NCBI RefSeq assembly: GCF_014174405.1
Contig: NZ_JACEGA010000001.1
Coordinates: forward strand, 62,001 to 126,000
DNA from: Variimorphobacter saccharofermentans
GTDB lineage: Bacteria; Bacillota; Clostridia; Lachnospirales; Lachnospiraceae
Direction of reading: 5' to 3'
DNA length: 64,000 nt
Part shown: in pieces, positions 45,675-54,637 of the stretch
Layout: each line of letters begins with the position of its first letter
How positions within the stretch are numbered: the first letter of the stretch is position 1
Notes under the pieces: model-generated
The model's database searches: none
What the model was told of the DNA's origin: nothing
Seen by the model: only the letters and a program-made list of their open reading frames with translations
Made by a program: the position numbers and the translations under genes

Positions 45675-47423
45675 TTAAATATTATTAACGGTTCTCTTTA
45701 CGTAGCTTGTATGCAATATTTCATGTGCCTTATGGCTTCCTGGCTTACCAAAGTACTCAGCATAGAGAGTTTTGATTGCAGGATTCTCATGAGACTTTCT
45801 GATCTTCATTTCTACATCCTGTTTGTAAAGAGCTTTTGCACGAATATCTCTGATATCGGTAAAGTTTCTTACGGAAGCAGGCTGTTGAGGCTGACCGCCA
45901 CCATTGACACAACCACCAGGACATCCCATGATTTCAATGAAATGATATTCTGCTTCTCCTGATTTTACGCGCTCAAGAAGTTCTCTTGCATTCGCTAAAC
46001 CGGAAGCAACCGCAACCTTAATATCTAATCCGGCTACGGAGTAAGTAGCTTCTTTAATGCCTTTTACTCCACGTACCTCTTTGAAGTCAGGACTTGGAAG
46101 CTCTTTGCCTGTTAATTCCTCAACTGCTGTACGAAGAGCTGCTTCCATAACACCGCCAGTTGCACCAAAGATAACAGCAGCACCGGTGGACTCTCCTAGA
46201 GGATTATCGAACTCTTCATCCGGAAGGGATAAGAAGTTCAGACCTACACGATCAATCATTCTTGCAAGTTCACGGGTGGTAATAGAGATATCTACATCAG
46301 GAACACCTGCAGCATCCTGATCCTCTCTGCCGATTTCGAACTTCTTAGCGGTACAAGGCATTACGCTGACCATAACAATTTTCTTCGGATCAAGACCCAT
46401 CTTCTCAGCATAATATGTCTTGGTAACAGCACCAAACATCTGTTGAGGAGATTTACAGCTTGATAAGTTATCTAACATGTCAGGATAATAGTGCTCACAG
46501 TACTTAATCCATCCTGGTGAACAGGAGGTAATTAACGGTAAAGTACCATTATTCTGTATACGATCAATTAATTCGTGTGCTTCTTCCATAATGGTTAAGT
46601 CAGCTGAGAAATCAGTATCAAATACTTTATCAAAGCCAAGTCTGCGAAGAGCAGCAACCATCTTACCTTGAACATTGGTTCCGATTGGAAGACCAAATGC
46701 TTCTCCAAGTGCAGCACGAACAGCAGGAGCAGTCTGAACTACAACATACTTGTCAGGATCAGCAAGAGCGGCAAATACTTCGTCAGTGTAATCCTTTTCA
46801 GCAAGTGCGCCGGTAGGACAAACAGCGATACACTGACCACAGGATACACAGCTGGTCTCACCTAAGCCCATATCAAATGCGCTTGCAATTACAGTATTAA
46901 AGCCACGCTCATTTGCTCCTATAACTCCAATACCTTGAATATTTTCACAAATAGCAGAACAACGTCTACATAGAATACATTTGTTGTTGTCACGATACAT
47001 ATGAGCAGCGCTATAATCAATATCATAGGTATTACGAGAGCCATCATATTGTCCTTCGTCTTCTACCTTAAGATCATTACATAGCTTTTGAAGCTCACAG
47101 CTTCCACTGCGAACACAGGATAAACATCTTCTGTCATGATCGGATAATATTAACTCTAAAGTTTTTTTACGGGATTCCAATACCTTTGGAGTATTGGTCC
47201 AGATTTCCATGCCTTCAGCAATCGGGTACATACAGGATGCTACAAGGCTTTTAGCGCCTTTGACTTCAACAACACAAATACGGCAGGCACCAATCTCATT
47301 AATCTCTTTTAAGTAGCAAAGAGTAGGGATATCGATGCTGGCAAGCTTAGCTGCTTCCAAAATTGTGGAACCCTTCGGTGCTTGAATAGGCATACCATTT
47401 ATTTTTATATTAAACGTTTCCAT
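45675..47423 (-). CDS. hydA: NADH-linked [FeFe]-hydrogenase catalytic subunit
   Basis: A 582-residue subunit. A [2Fe-2S] domain (1-80) includes CRICVVEV. A His-Cys cluster motif HDRRCLSCVRSGSCELQKLC is near residue 96, and two [4Fe-4S] motifs are near 148 and 192 (CILCRRCSAIC, CVSCGQCIAVC). H-cluster motifs are TSCSPGW near 300, MPCTAKKFEIGRED near 358, and MGCPGGCVNGGGQP near 496. TSCSPGW has Ser where many enzymes have a second Cys. With HydB and HydC it should evolve hydrogen from NADH and reduced ferredoxin. It is last in its operon. Confidence 0.95.
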   Translation of the reverse strand: METFNIKINGMPIQAPKGSTILEAAKLASIDIPTLCYLKEINEIGACRICVVEVKGAKSLVASCMYPIAEGMEIWTNTPKVLESRKKTLELILSDHDRRCLSCVRSGSCELQKLCNDLKVEDEGQYDGSRNTYDIDYSAAHMYRDNNKCILCRRCSAICENIQGIGVIGANERGFNTVIASAFDMGLGETSCVSCGQCIAVCPTGALAEKDYTDEVFAALADPDKYVVVQTAPAVRAALGEAFGLPIGTNVQGKMVAALRRLGFDKVFDTDFSADLTIMEEAHELIDRIQNNGTLPLITSCSPGWIKYCEHYYPDMLDNLSSCKSPQQMFGAVTKTYYAEKMGLDPKKIVMVSVMPCTAKKFEIGREDQDAAGVPDVDISITTRELARMIDRVGLNFLSLPDEEFDNPLGESTGAAVIFGATGGVMEAALRTAVEELTGKELPSPDFKEVRGVKGIKEATYSVAGLDIKVAVASGLANARELLERVKSGEAEYHFIEIMGCPGGCVNGGGQPQQPASVRNFTDIRDIRAKALYKQDVEMKIRKSHENPAIKTLYAEYFGKPGSHKAHEILHTSYVKRTVNNI

Positions 47424-47497
47424 TACAAACCTCCATCTACGTGCAAATGCACGCGTTTATAAAAATATGAGAAAGTAACTATGTGCTAAGGAATAAT

Positions 47498-49285
47498 TTA
47501 TTTCTTAGAGATGGCACCAAATTTACATTTCTCCATACAAGCGCCACATTTGATACATTTATCCTGAGCGATGACATGTGCTTCTTTAACCTTACCTGTG
47601 ATAGCGCCATTCGGACACACTCTTGAACATAAGGTACAGCCCTTACATTTATCAGGATCGATCACGTAGGAAAGAAGGGACTTACATACGCCGGCAGGAC
47701 ATTTTTTATCAACGACATGTGCAATATATTCATCACGGAAGTAACGTAATGTCGACAATACCGGGTTAGGTGCTGTCTGACCAAGACCACAAAGAGCATT
47801 TTCCTTAATATAATAGCAAAGCTCTTCTAACCGATCAAGATCCTCCATGGTACCATTGCCACTTGTGATTTTGTCTAACATTTCGTAAAGACGCTTGGTT
47901 CCGATACGGCAAGGAGTACATTTACCGCAGGATTCATCGACAGTAAACTGAAGGAAGAATTTTGCAATGTCAACCATACAGTTGTCTTCATCCATAACAA
48001 TCAAACCACCTGAACCCATCATGGATCCGATGTTGATTAAGTTATCGTAATCAATCGGAATATCATAATGTTCTGCAGGGATACATCCGCCGGAAGGACC
48101 ACCTGTCTGAGCTGCCTTAAATTTCTTTCCGTTAGGAATACCACCACCGATTTCTTCGATAACCTCACGAAGTGGTGTACCCATAGGAATTTCAACAAGA
48201 CCAGTATTGTTAATCTTACCACCCAATGCGAATACCTTAGTACCTTTTGATTTCTCGGTACCCATAGAAGCAAACCATTCGGGACCATTTAGGATAATCT
48301 GAGGAATGTTTGCATAGGTCTCAACATTGTTAAGGATGGTAGGCTTTTGGAACAGACCCTTCTGCGCAGGGAACGGAGGACGGGGACGAGGCTCACCACG
48401 ATTACCTTCAATTGAAGTCATAAGCGCGGTTTCTTCACCACATACGAACGCTCCGGCACCAAGTCTTAAGTCAATATCAAAATCAAATCCACTGTTGAAG
48501 ATGTTCTTACCAAGTAATCCGTATTCTCTTGCCTGATTAATTGCTATCTTCAAACGTTCAACTGCAATAGGATACTCTGCACGAACGTATATATAACCCT
48601 GGGATGCGCCGATTGCATAACCTGCAATAGCCATAGCTTCCAGTACTACATGAGGGTCACCCTCTAATACGGAACGATCCATGAAAGCACCCGGATCACC
48701 TTCGTCTGCATTACAGCATACATATTTCTGATCCGCATCATTGCCTTTTGCAAGCTTCCACTTTAATCCGGTAGGGAAACCACCGCCGCCACGGCCTCTG
48801 AGACCACTGTCTAAGATGGTCTGGATTACCTGATCCGGTGTATACTCGGTTAATACTTTACCGAGTGCTTCATAACCATTGGTTCCGATATATTCATCAA
48901 TATTCTCGGGATTAATTACACCACAGTTACGAAGAGCAATTCTATGCTGTTTCTTGTAGAAGTCAGTATCATTTAAGGAACGAAGTCCATCCTCAGTAAC
49001 CATTTCCTTATATACGAGACGGTTAACGATACGACCCTTTAATAAATGCTCAGATACGATTTCCGGAACATCCTCTACGGTTACCATAGAGTAGAAAGTT
49101 GCCTCCGGATAAATTATAACAATCGGTCCTAATGCACAAAGTCCATGACATCCTGTTTGTACAACTGCTACTTCATCCTTAAGACCGTTTTTCTTAATTT
49201 CTGATTGCAGTGCTTCAATAATTTTGGTACTTCCTGAAGAAGTACATCCGGTACCACCGCAGACCAATACGTGTGAACGATACAT
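47498..49285 (-). CDS. hydB: Hydrogenase NADH-binding subunit (NuoF-like)
   Basis: A 595-residue subunit. An N-terminal thioredoxin-like [2Fe-2S] domain has CGGTGCTSSG and TGCHGLC. The NuoF-type flavin/NADH core has LRGRGGGGFPTGLKW near residue 170, NADEGDPGAFMDR near 205 and GAGAFVCGEETALM near 265. The cluster motif ESCGKCTPCRIGTKR is near 465, and two C-terminal [4Fe-4S] motifs follow (CKGCTLCSRVC, CIKCGACMEKC). It passes electrons between NADH and HydA. It has its own ribosome site (AAGGAGG) but lies downstream of the inserted IS. Confidence 0.96.
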   Translation of the reverse strand: MYRSHVLVCGGTGCTSSGSTKIIEALQSEIKKNGLKDEVAVVQTGCHGLCALGPIVIIYPEATFYSMVTVEDVPEIVSEHLLKGRIVNRLVYKEMVTEDGLRSLNDTDFYKKQHRIALRNCGVINPENIDEYIGTNGYEALGKVLTEYTPDQVIQTILDSGLRGRGGGGFPTGLKWKLAKGNDADQKYVCCNADEGDPGAFMDRSVLEGDPHVVLEAMAIAGYAIGASQGYIYVRAEYPIAVERLKIAINQAREYGLLGKNIFNSGFDFDIDLRLGAGAFVCGEETALMTSIEGNRGEPRPRPPFPAQKGLFQKPTILNNVETYANIPQIILNGPEWFASMGTEKSKGTKVFALGGKINNTGLVEIPMGTPLREVIEEIGGGIPNGKKFKAAQTGGPSGGCIPAEHYDIPIDYDNLINIGSMMGSGGLIVMDEDNCMVDIAKFFLQFTVDESCGKCTPCRIGTKRLYEMLDKITSGNGTMEDLDRLEELCYYIKENALCGLGQTAPNPVLSTLRYFRDEYIAHVVDKKCPAGVCKSLLSYVIDPDKCKGCTLCSRVCPNGAITGKVKEAHVIAQDKCIKCGACMEKCKFGAISKK

Positions 49286-49436
49286 AATGTGTCCTCCTTC
49301 GAACTAGCCGAGTACTTCGGCAATCGTATATTTTTGTACTACCTGACCGCGAATTAGATGTTGTTCAACAACTTCAAGGGCTTTCTCAGGAGTCATTTTA
49401 ACATAAGTCACTTTATCTTTGCCGGGTTCTAATACT

Positions 49437-49445
49437 TCTACGATC
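49437..49445. repeat. Left target-site duplication of the IS
   Basis: TCTACGATC, identical to 51100-51108. It abuts the left inverted repeat of the insertion sequence. Confidence 0.92.
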
Positions 49446-51099
49446 CAGGAATGAAAGGTAAATATTTTTCGCACTAATTTATCAGAAGATTAAGGCTAGT
49501 AAGATGATATTGTGATAAACTAAAAGAAAAGTTTTTCACAAAGGAGTATTTTACTAATGAAAAGAGCTGAGAAAAGACAGTTAAAAAAATCCGAGGGTAA
49601 TCCTCTAGTTGAACTTTTGAAAGTGCAGAAACATTTTTATAGTAATCTTTGGAATGATTTTGCTGCGGTTCATGACCCGAGACATTCTAGTTATATCGAT
49701 TATACATGTGATGTCATGCTGGCAATGCCTCTGATGAAAAATATTTGCGATATACGAAGCATGCAAGAAATGACCGAAACATTTAACACGGAAGATTGTA
49801 TTGCGAATGCAGCGCTTATTACGGAGAAAAAGGAGCTATCAGAGCTACCGCATTATGTTACAGTAAATGATTTTTTAAGCCGTCTTAATCCGGATGAGCT
49901 CTCTAACATACGATCGAAAATGATAAAGGCTCTCATACGAAAAAGAAGCTTTGAAAAAGCACGATTCCTGGGACAACACTGGCTTGTCATCGTAGATGCG
50001 ACTCAACTCTATACTTTTAATAATAAGAATGATGACCAATGTCTTACGAGAACATTTACGAATAAAGAGACTGGCGAAAAAACAACCCAATACTATCATA
50101 GCGTTTTGGAAGCGAAGATAGTGCTTGGCGATGATCTCGTTGTCAGTATTGCTAGTGAGTTTATTGAGAATGACGGGGAAGATACCAAAAAACAGAAGAA
50201 AATGAGTGTTGAAGAGATTAAGCAGGACTGTGAGACAAAGGCATTTGAGCGACTTGCTACAAAGCTCAAGAAAGCGTTTCCACGCCTGCCAATCTGTATC
50301 ATGGGTGACAGTCTGTATGCCAGTGAAAAGGTGTTTCAAATCTGTGATGATAATCAGTGGAAATATCTTATTCGATTTAAAGATGGGAGTATTCCATCGG
50401 TAGCCACGGAATTCCATATATTAAAAGAACGCGAGGTTCAAAATCAGAGAGATGGTGCGCGATGGGTTAACGGAATCGGTTACAACAAGCGCATGGTAAA
50501 TGTAATGGAGTTCATATTTCAAAAAGCAAAGAAACAATTGCGATTTCAATGGATTACAAACATTGAGATAACGAAGAAAAAGGTATTGGAGTTTACAGCA
50601 ACAGGAAGAAAACGCTGGATGATAGAAAATGAAGGATTTAATATCCAGAAGAATTACAGGTATGAAATAACCCACGCCAATAGTAAGAATTATAATGCGA
50701 TGAAAAATCACTACCTGATAACTCAGATAGCAGATATTATCCTGCAACTATATGAAAAAGCAATACCAATCATCAAGGAACTAAAGAAAAGCATAAAAAA
50801 TATATCTTCTGATTTGTTAGCAAGCTTTGGACGGCAACTAACAAGAGAAGATATATCCTATACAGAGAAACGCACTTCGTTAAGCATTTCTTGATAGGAA
50901 CAGTATACCAAAGGAAGTGATAACTGAAAAGAGTAAATTTCAAAAAGAATAGAAATCCACAAAAAAAATGAGCATAGAGAAGTGCGAGTATACGATGTGG
51001 ATAACTTACCTGAGAAATGACAAAACAGAGGATAGATTTCCACAATTGATGTTTTGGGCGATAACAGGAGAACTTAACGATGTTTACCTTTCAGTTCTG
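49446..51099 (+). mobile_element. Complete insertion sequence, IS4-superfamily-like, 1654 bp
   Basis: The ends are CAGGAATGAAAGGTAAATAT (49446-49465) and, inverted, CAGAACTGAAAGGTAAACAT (51099-51080), matching at 17 of 20 positions. A 9-bp direct repeat flanks it. It carries one DDE transposase gene on the plus strand, opposite to the host operon. The 185 bp after the transposase stop contain no clear gene. Exact IS family would need a search. Confidence 0.93.
49557..50894 (+). CDS. DDE transposase of the insertion sequence
   Basis: A 445-residue transposase. The catalytic pattern is visible: IVDATQL near residue 145 (first Asp), MGDSLYASEKVF near 245 (second Asp), and IENEGFNIQKNYRYE near 360 (Glu in a Y/F-x-x-x-K/R setting). 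This order and spacing fit the IS4/DDE_Tnp_1 superfamily. The frame is intact, so the element may still be active. ATG 49557 follows AAAGGAG. It is transcribed against the hydrogenase operon. Confidence 0.92.
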   Translation: MKRAEKRQLKKSEGNPLVELLKVQKHFYSNLWNDFAAVHDPRHSSYIDYTCDVMLAMPLMKNICDIRSMQEMTETFNTEDCIANAALITEKKELSELPHYVTVNDFLSRLNPDELSNIRSKMIKALIRKRSFEKARFLGQHWLVIVDATQLYTFNNKNDDQCLTRTFTNKETGEKTTQYYHSVLEAKIVLGDDLVVSIASEFIENDGEDTKKQKKMSVEEIKQDCETKAFERLATKLKKAFPRLPICIMGDSLYASEKVFQICDDNQWKYLIRFKDGSIPSVATEFHILKEREVQNQRDGARWVNGIGYNKRMVNVMEFIFQKAKKQLRFQWITNIEITKKKVLEFTATGRKRWMIENEGFNIQKNYRYEITHANSKNYNAMKNHYLITQIADIILQLYEKAIPIIKELKKSIKNISSDLLASFGRQLTREDISYTEKRTSLSIS

Positions 51100-51108
51100 T
51101 CTACGATC
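51100..51108. repeat. Right target-site duplication of the IS
   Basis: TCTACGATC, the second copy of the 9-bp target duplication. Confidence 0.92.
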
Positions 51109-51344
51109 GGCTCATATTGACATAAACCGATACATCCGGTCTGTGTTACTGCTACATTAGTAAGGCTTTTTGCCTGAACTGCTTCGGCAAGTGCGTTAAG
51201 AACGGGTCTTGCACCACTTGCGATACCGCAGGTCGCCATTCCTACTATAACGCGGGTCTGATCGCTACTTTCACTACGAAGTCCAATCTGGCCCTGCATC
51301 TTTTCTCTGATTGCCTTAAGCTCTTCTAGAGATTTCATGCTAAT

Positions 51345-51476
51345 CCTCCTTAATAAAATAAAACTTTTTGTTACACTTCAGTTAAGGAGGATTTCCCTCC
51401 TTAATAAAATAAAACTTTTTGTTACACTTCAGTTAAGGAGGATTTCCCTCCTTAATAAAATAAAACTTTTTGTTAC
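51345..51476 (-). promoter_or_regulatory. Tandem array of ribosome-site hairpins before the ferredoxin gene
   Basis: About 2.6 copies of a 51-bp unit begin at 51345, 51396 and 51447. Read leftward, two units contain TTAAGGAGG-GAAAT-CCTCCTTAA, 9-bp hairpins that hide the Shine-Dalgarno sequence. The final copy has TTAAGGAGG (51353-51345) unpaired, 6 bases before ATG 51338. The array fills almost the whole gap to the HATPase gene. It is the same design as at 16665 and 30609. Confidence 0.87.
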
Positions 51477-51486
51477 GTTCCTATCA

Positions 51487-52044
51487 CTAAATGTGATATC
51501 CGTTGTCCGTGTCATGCTGATTTTCGAGCAGATACTCTTTGATATATGCGGATACTTCCGGGGTATTAAACGGAATGCCACCCAGAATATCCCGAAATTC
51601 ACGTGTGTCTAAGGTGAATTGCTTATCGTCGAACTCATACCGATATACGAAGTCAATCTGCGTATTCAAAGTAATCAGTGTGTGAATGGTACTGCTCATG
51701 TCACCTAAAGGCATGCGGTCTATATGGGATAACCCAAATACAGCAACGACTGTTGTGCCAACTCCGGGTGTTGATTCAATCTTAAAGCTGCCGCCAGAGC
51801 AGATTGCTGCCATCTTAAAAAATGGAACCCCAAGGCCGATCCCCCTGGTTGTGCGGGTTGTAAAGAACGGGTCTTCGACTTTATGTAGCTGTTCCTCAGT
51901 CATCCCGCAACCATTATCGGTTATGGTTATTGTAAGTGTATCCAAGTCTCTCTGTATCTGAACTGATATCTCAATCAGAGTTGCGTTTGCCCTGATGGAA
52001 TTGTTTGCTACATCCAATACATTAAGAGAAATTTCAGTCATCAT
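51487..52044 (-). CDS. Histidine-kinase-like ATPase (HATPase_c only)
   Basis: A 185-residue protein with a stand-alone GHKL ATPase domain. LNVLDVANNSIRANA is the N box, ITDNGCGMTEEQL the G1 box, and TTRGIGLGVPFFK the G2 box. There is no sensor or phospho-acceptor domain. Such proteins are common between hydC-like and ferredoxin genes in clostridial hydrogenase operons; their role is not established to my knowledge. The ATG lies one base after the hydC stop, so translation is probably coupled. Confidence 0.9.
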   Translation of the reverse strand: MMTEISLNVLDVANNSIRANATLIEISVQIQRDLDTLTITITDNGCGMTEEQLHKVEDPFFTTRTTRGIGLGVPFFKMAAICSGGSFKIESTPGVGTTVVAVFGLSHIDRMPLGDMSSTIHTLITLNTQIDFVYRYEFDDKQFTLDTREFRDILGGIPFNTPEVSAYIKEYLLENQHDTDNGYHI

Positions 52045-52045
52045 A

Positions 52046-52540
52046 TTATTCGTATTTTGCTAAAATGCCTTCAAGATCGTCTACAGTTAATTTACCGTAA
52101 ACATCTTCATTGATAGTTAATACAGGAGCAAGACCGCAGGCACCAATACAGCGGCAGGACTCTAATGAAAACTTGCCATCTGCAGTACAGCCACCATCTT
52201 TCACTCCGAGCATGTCCTGAAGCTTATCGAATATATCTCCGGAACCTTTTACATAGCAAGCGGTTCCCAGGCATACAGATATATTATATTTGCCCTTAGG
52301 ACTAAGAGAAAATTGTGAGTAAAATGTTACGATACCGTATATTTTTTCTAACGGTACATTCATTTCATTGGAAATAATGGACTGTACTTCTATTGGAAGG
52401 TAGCCGTATATTTCCTGTGCTTTTTGCAATACAGGCATCAGAGCACCTTTGTCATCTTTATGATCCGCTATGACTTTTAAAAGTGCAGCTTCCTGCTCTT
52501 TTGTTCCTGCAAAGGGGATTGTGTTAATTTGCGATCCCAT
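52046..52540 (-). CDS. hydC: NuoE-like [2Fe-2S] subunit of NADH-linked hydrogenase
   Basis: A protein of about 164 residues with the NuoE/HydC domain. LMPVLQKAQEIYGYLPIEVQ, IYGIVTFYSQFSL, then VCLGTACYVKGS near residue 92 and SCRCIGACGLAP near 132 supply four cluster cysteines. It links NADH oxidation in HydB to the rest of the complex. I chose ATG 52540 because AAGGAGG precedes it; the frame from 52576 has no site. It is first gene of the leftward operon. Confidence 0.95.
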   Translation of the reverse strand: MGSQINTIPFAGTKEQEAALLKVIADHKDDKGALMPVLQKAQEIYGYLPIEVQSIISNEMNVPLEKIYGIVTFYSQFSLSPKGKYNISVCLGTACYVKGSGDIFDKLQDMLGVKDGGCTADGKFSLESCRCIGACGLAPVLTINEDVYGKLTVDDLEGILAKYE

Positions 52541-52876
52541 TATTAAACCTCCTTGAATAAAATTGTGTCGCCACAAGCACTGACATTATATCATAAGTAT
52601 GTTAAAAAATCTACAAAAATAATTAACAACAATCAGTATTATATTAAGAATCAATCTATGCATAATGTATAGTCTCAATTGTTATTTTTTTCAATTTTGA
52701 CGAATGGTTAAGAAAGGGTTTCAGTGATAATGATTCCCCGATTGTAATTAGTCATAAATTGTATTATAATAAAAGTGCTTTATCAATTTTTAAACTGAAT
52801 ATAAGAATTCTTTAAAATATTATAGCAAAACGATGGAAGTATAAATCAGAAAGTACAAAATGAGGAAGGTGTCATA
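52541..52876. promoter_or_regulatory. Divergent promoter region between the two hydrogenase-linked operons
   Basis: No gene was seen. Rightward, TTGTAA (52742-52747), a 17-bp spacer and TATAAT (52765-52770) form a good promoter for the PAS/GGDEF gene. Leftward, TATAAT (52590-52585) is a likely -10 for hydC, but no good -35 is visible, so an activator may be needed. AT-rich half-sites such as TTGTTAAT occur, but I found no proper Rex palindrome. Confidence 0.6.
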
Positions 52877-54184
52877 ATGGAAGAAAAAGAGATACAGCAG
52901 TTAGAAACGTTGTTTGCAGCCGTCCCGGGTGGAATGGCGAATATTGTATTTGATGATATGCTGACAATTTTGTTTGCAACAGATACATTTTACTCCCTAA
53001 TAAAAAGTGTTAGCGAAAAATCGGTTTCTAAAGCACCGACAGCACTTCTGAAAATCGTGTATTCCGCGGACATTATTTATGTCAACCATCAGCTTGCGGC
53101 ACAAAAAAGCCGGAAGGATAACATGCTGAGTTTGCATTTCCGTACGTTACAGCAAGACGGGAGCTTTAAGTGGGTAATGATTACTGGAAATAAAACGAAC
53201 CAAACACACCAGTCTGGATCTAAGGTTTATCCGATCTATTCCTGTATTGCAATGGACATTACTGATATCATGGTAAAATATAAGAAGCTGGAACAGACCA
53301 ATGATTATCATCGTACAATAACTGAGCTTTCCAAAGATTTGTATTTTGAATACGAAATAGCGACAGATACGCTATCTTTTTCAGAGTTATTCCATGAAAT
53401 ATTCGGAAAGGATTCGCTAATAACAGGTTTCCGGAGTAAACTTGAAAAAACAAAGATGATACATGAAGAGGAACGCCCGGCGGTAGTTGGTATTTTCAAT
53501 AGTATGATGAGCGGGAAGAAGCAGGTAAGATTTGAATTTCGGCTTATTACCAAGGAAGGGAATCCAGTTTGGTATATCTGCTATGCGTCCATTATCTTCG
53601 ATGAATATCGCAATCCCTTTAAGGTAGTCGGGAAATTATCTGTGAAGAATTTCAAGAGCAAAGAGCCTGAGAAACCTGCTTATATACCTCAGTATGATTC
53701 CCTGACGAATGTATATACCAAGGAATCAGCGGAGTATCTGATAGCAGAAGCGGCATCCAACCTGGAGCCGGATTCACTATCAGCCTTATTGCTTATTGAC
53801 ATCAGAAACTATAAGAATATTAATGAGATAAGAAGGTCTATTAACGGTGAGAATATTTTAACTACCGTTGGAAATATACTGAAAACACGCTTCCGCTCCT
53901 CGGATATTATTGGTAGAGTGGGCATCAGTGAGTTCGTGGTTTATATTAAAGACATATGGTCCGACAAGAATGTATATGATAAGGCAGAACAGATCTGTGA
54001 TGCAATTGACTTGATATACTCCTATGGACATACGAAAAACGGATTGTCTGTGAGCATCGGTATTGCACTCCAAAGAGGGGAGCAGGAATACCAGACCTTA
54101 TATACCAATGCCAATACTGCACTGGTTTTAGCGAAAAAGACCAACGGCAGTTCATTCGAGGTGTTTAGTGGAGCAATTATATAA
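52877..54184 (+). CDS. PAS-type sensor with degenerate GGDEF domain
   Basis: A 435-residue cytoplasmic protein. Two PAS-like regions (about 10-135 and 145-260, each with the SFKWVMITG or NPVWYICYASI strand) precede a GGDEF-fold domain (about 280-430). The active-site loop reads RVGISEFVVYIK where GGDEF or GGEEF is expected, so cyclic di-GMP synthesis is unlikely. It may act as a receptor or scaffold. It is first in the rightward cluster, 84 bp before the first DRTGG gene, and divergent from hydC. Confidence 0.88.
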   Translation: MEEKEIQQLETLFAAVPGGMANIVFDDMLTILFATDTFYSLIKSVSEKSVSKAPTALLKIVYSADIIYVNHQLAAQKSRKDNMLSLHFRTLQQDGSFKWVMITGNKTNQTHQSGSKVYPIYSCIAMDITDIMVKYKKLEQTNDYHRTITELSKDLYFEYEIATDTLSFSELFHEIFGKDSLITGFRSKLEKTKMIHEEERPAVVGIFNSMMSGKKQVRFEFRLITKEGNPVWYICYASIIFDEYRNPFKVVGKLSVKNFKSKEPEKPAYIPQYDSLTNVYTKESAEYLIAEAASNLEPDSLSALLLIDIRNYKNINEIRRSINGENILTTVGNILKTRFRSSDIIGRVGISEFVVYIKDIWSDKNVYDKAEQICDAIDLIYSYGHTKNGLSVSIGIALQRGEQEYQTLYTNANTALVLAKKTNGSSFEVFSGAII

Positions 54185-54268
54185 TAAGGTTAGGGTGTTA
54201 GTGACGGAACAGCATACTCTTGACTAATCGAACAACAAGGAAAAGGAATAAAGCAGCAAATTATTATT

Positions 54269-54637
54269 TTGGAGGGTTTTATGACAATTAATGATGTGAA
54301 GGAAACATTAGGAGCAAGATATGTAATCGGAGAAGAATGGAAGGATAAAGAAGTTCATACTGCCTGCGGTTCTGATATGATGAGTGATGTACTTGCATTT
54401 ATGAAAGACCAGTCTGTTTTATTAACCGGATTATGTAATCTTCAGGTAATCCGGACCTGTGAGATGATGGATATCATCTGTGTCGTATTTGTCAGAGGTA
54501 AGCTACCGGATGAAGCAATGATAGAGATGGCGAAGGAGAAAGAGATTGCCATACTCTCTACAGGCCACAGAATGTTCTCGGCATGTGGAATGCTTTATGA
54601 AAAAGGGTTACGGGGAGGTCCAACCTATAATGAGTGA
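54269..54637 (+). CDS. DRTGG domain protein (first copy)
   Basis: A 122-residue protein made of a single DRTGG-like domain: VHTACGSDMMSDVLAF, then VIRTCEMMDIICVVFVRGK and the E-M-A-K-E-K-E-I-A-I-L-S-T segment. DRTGG domains occur next to CBS and phosphotransacetylase domains and are thought to be ligand-binding or assembly modules. Its 3' end overlaps the next gene by 8 bases, so the two are translationally coupled. A second DRTGG gene lies at 56497. Confidence 0.85.
   Translation: MEGFMTINDVKETLGARYVIGEEWKDKEVHTACGSDMMSDVLAFMKDQSVLLTGLCNLQVIRTCEMMDIICVVFVRGKLPDEAMIEMAKEKEIAILSTGHRMFSACGMLYEKGLRGGPTYNE

Larger units (their letters stand above)
49304..51338 (-). pseudogene. [2Fe-2S] thioredoxin-like ferredoxin gene split by an insertion sequence
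   Basis: The 5' part (51338 to 51100) encodes MKSLEELKAIREKMQGQIGL to CIGLCQYEPIV, with the cluster cysteines. The 3' part (49445 to 49304) encodes IVEVLEPGKDKVTYVKM through KYTIAEVLG and a stop. Removing the IS and one copy of the 9-bp duplication restores a continuous protein of about 123 residues, the usual small ferredoxin between hydC and hydB. As it stands, a truncated 84-residue product ending DRTER is predicted (51338-51084). Confidence 0.93.

Noticed and set aside
51345..51476. CRISPR array
   Set aside because: Repeats are head-to-tail with identical content and no variable spacers, and no cas genes are near; they are ribosome-site repeats.
52577..52700. Possible Rex operator before hydC
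   Set aside because: TTGTTAAT and TTTTTTAACA half-sites are present, but not in the 18-bp palindrome with the right spacing; AT-rich sequence makes such half-sites common.
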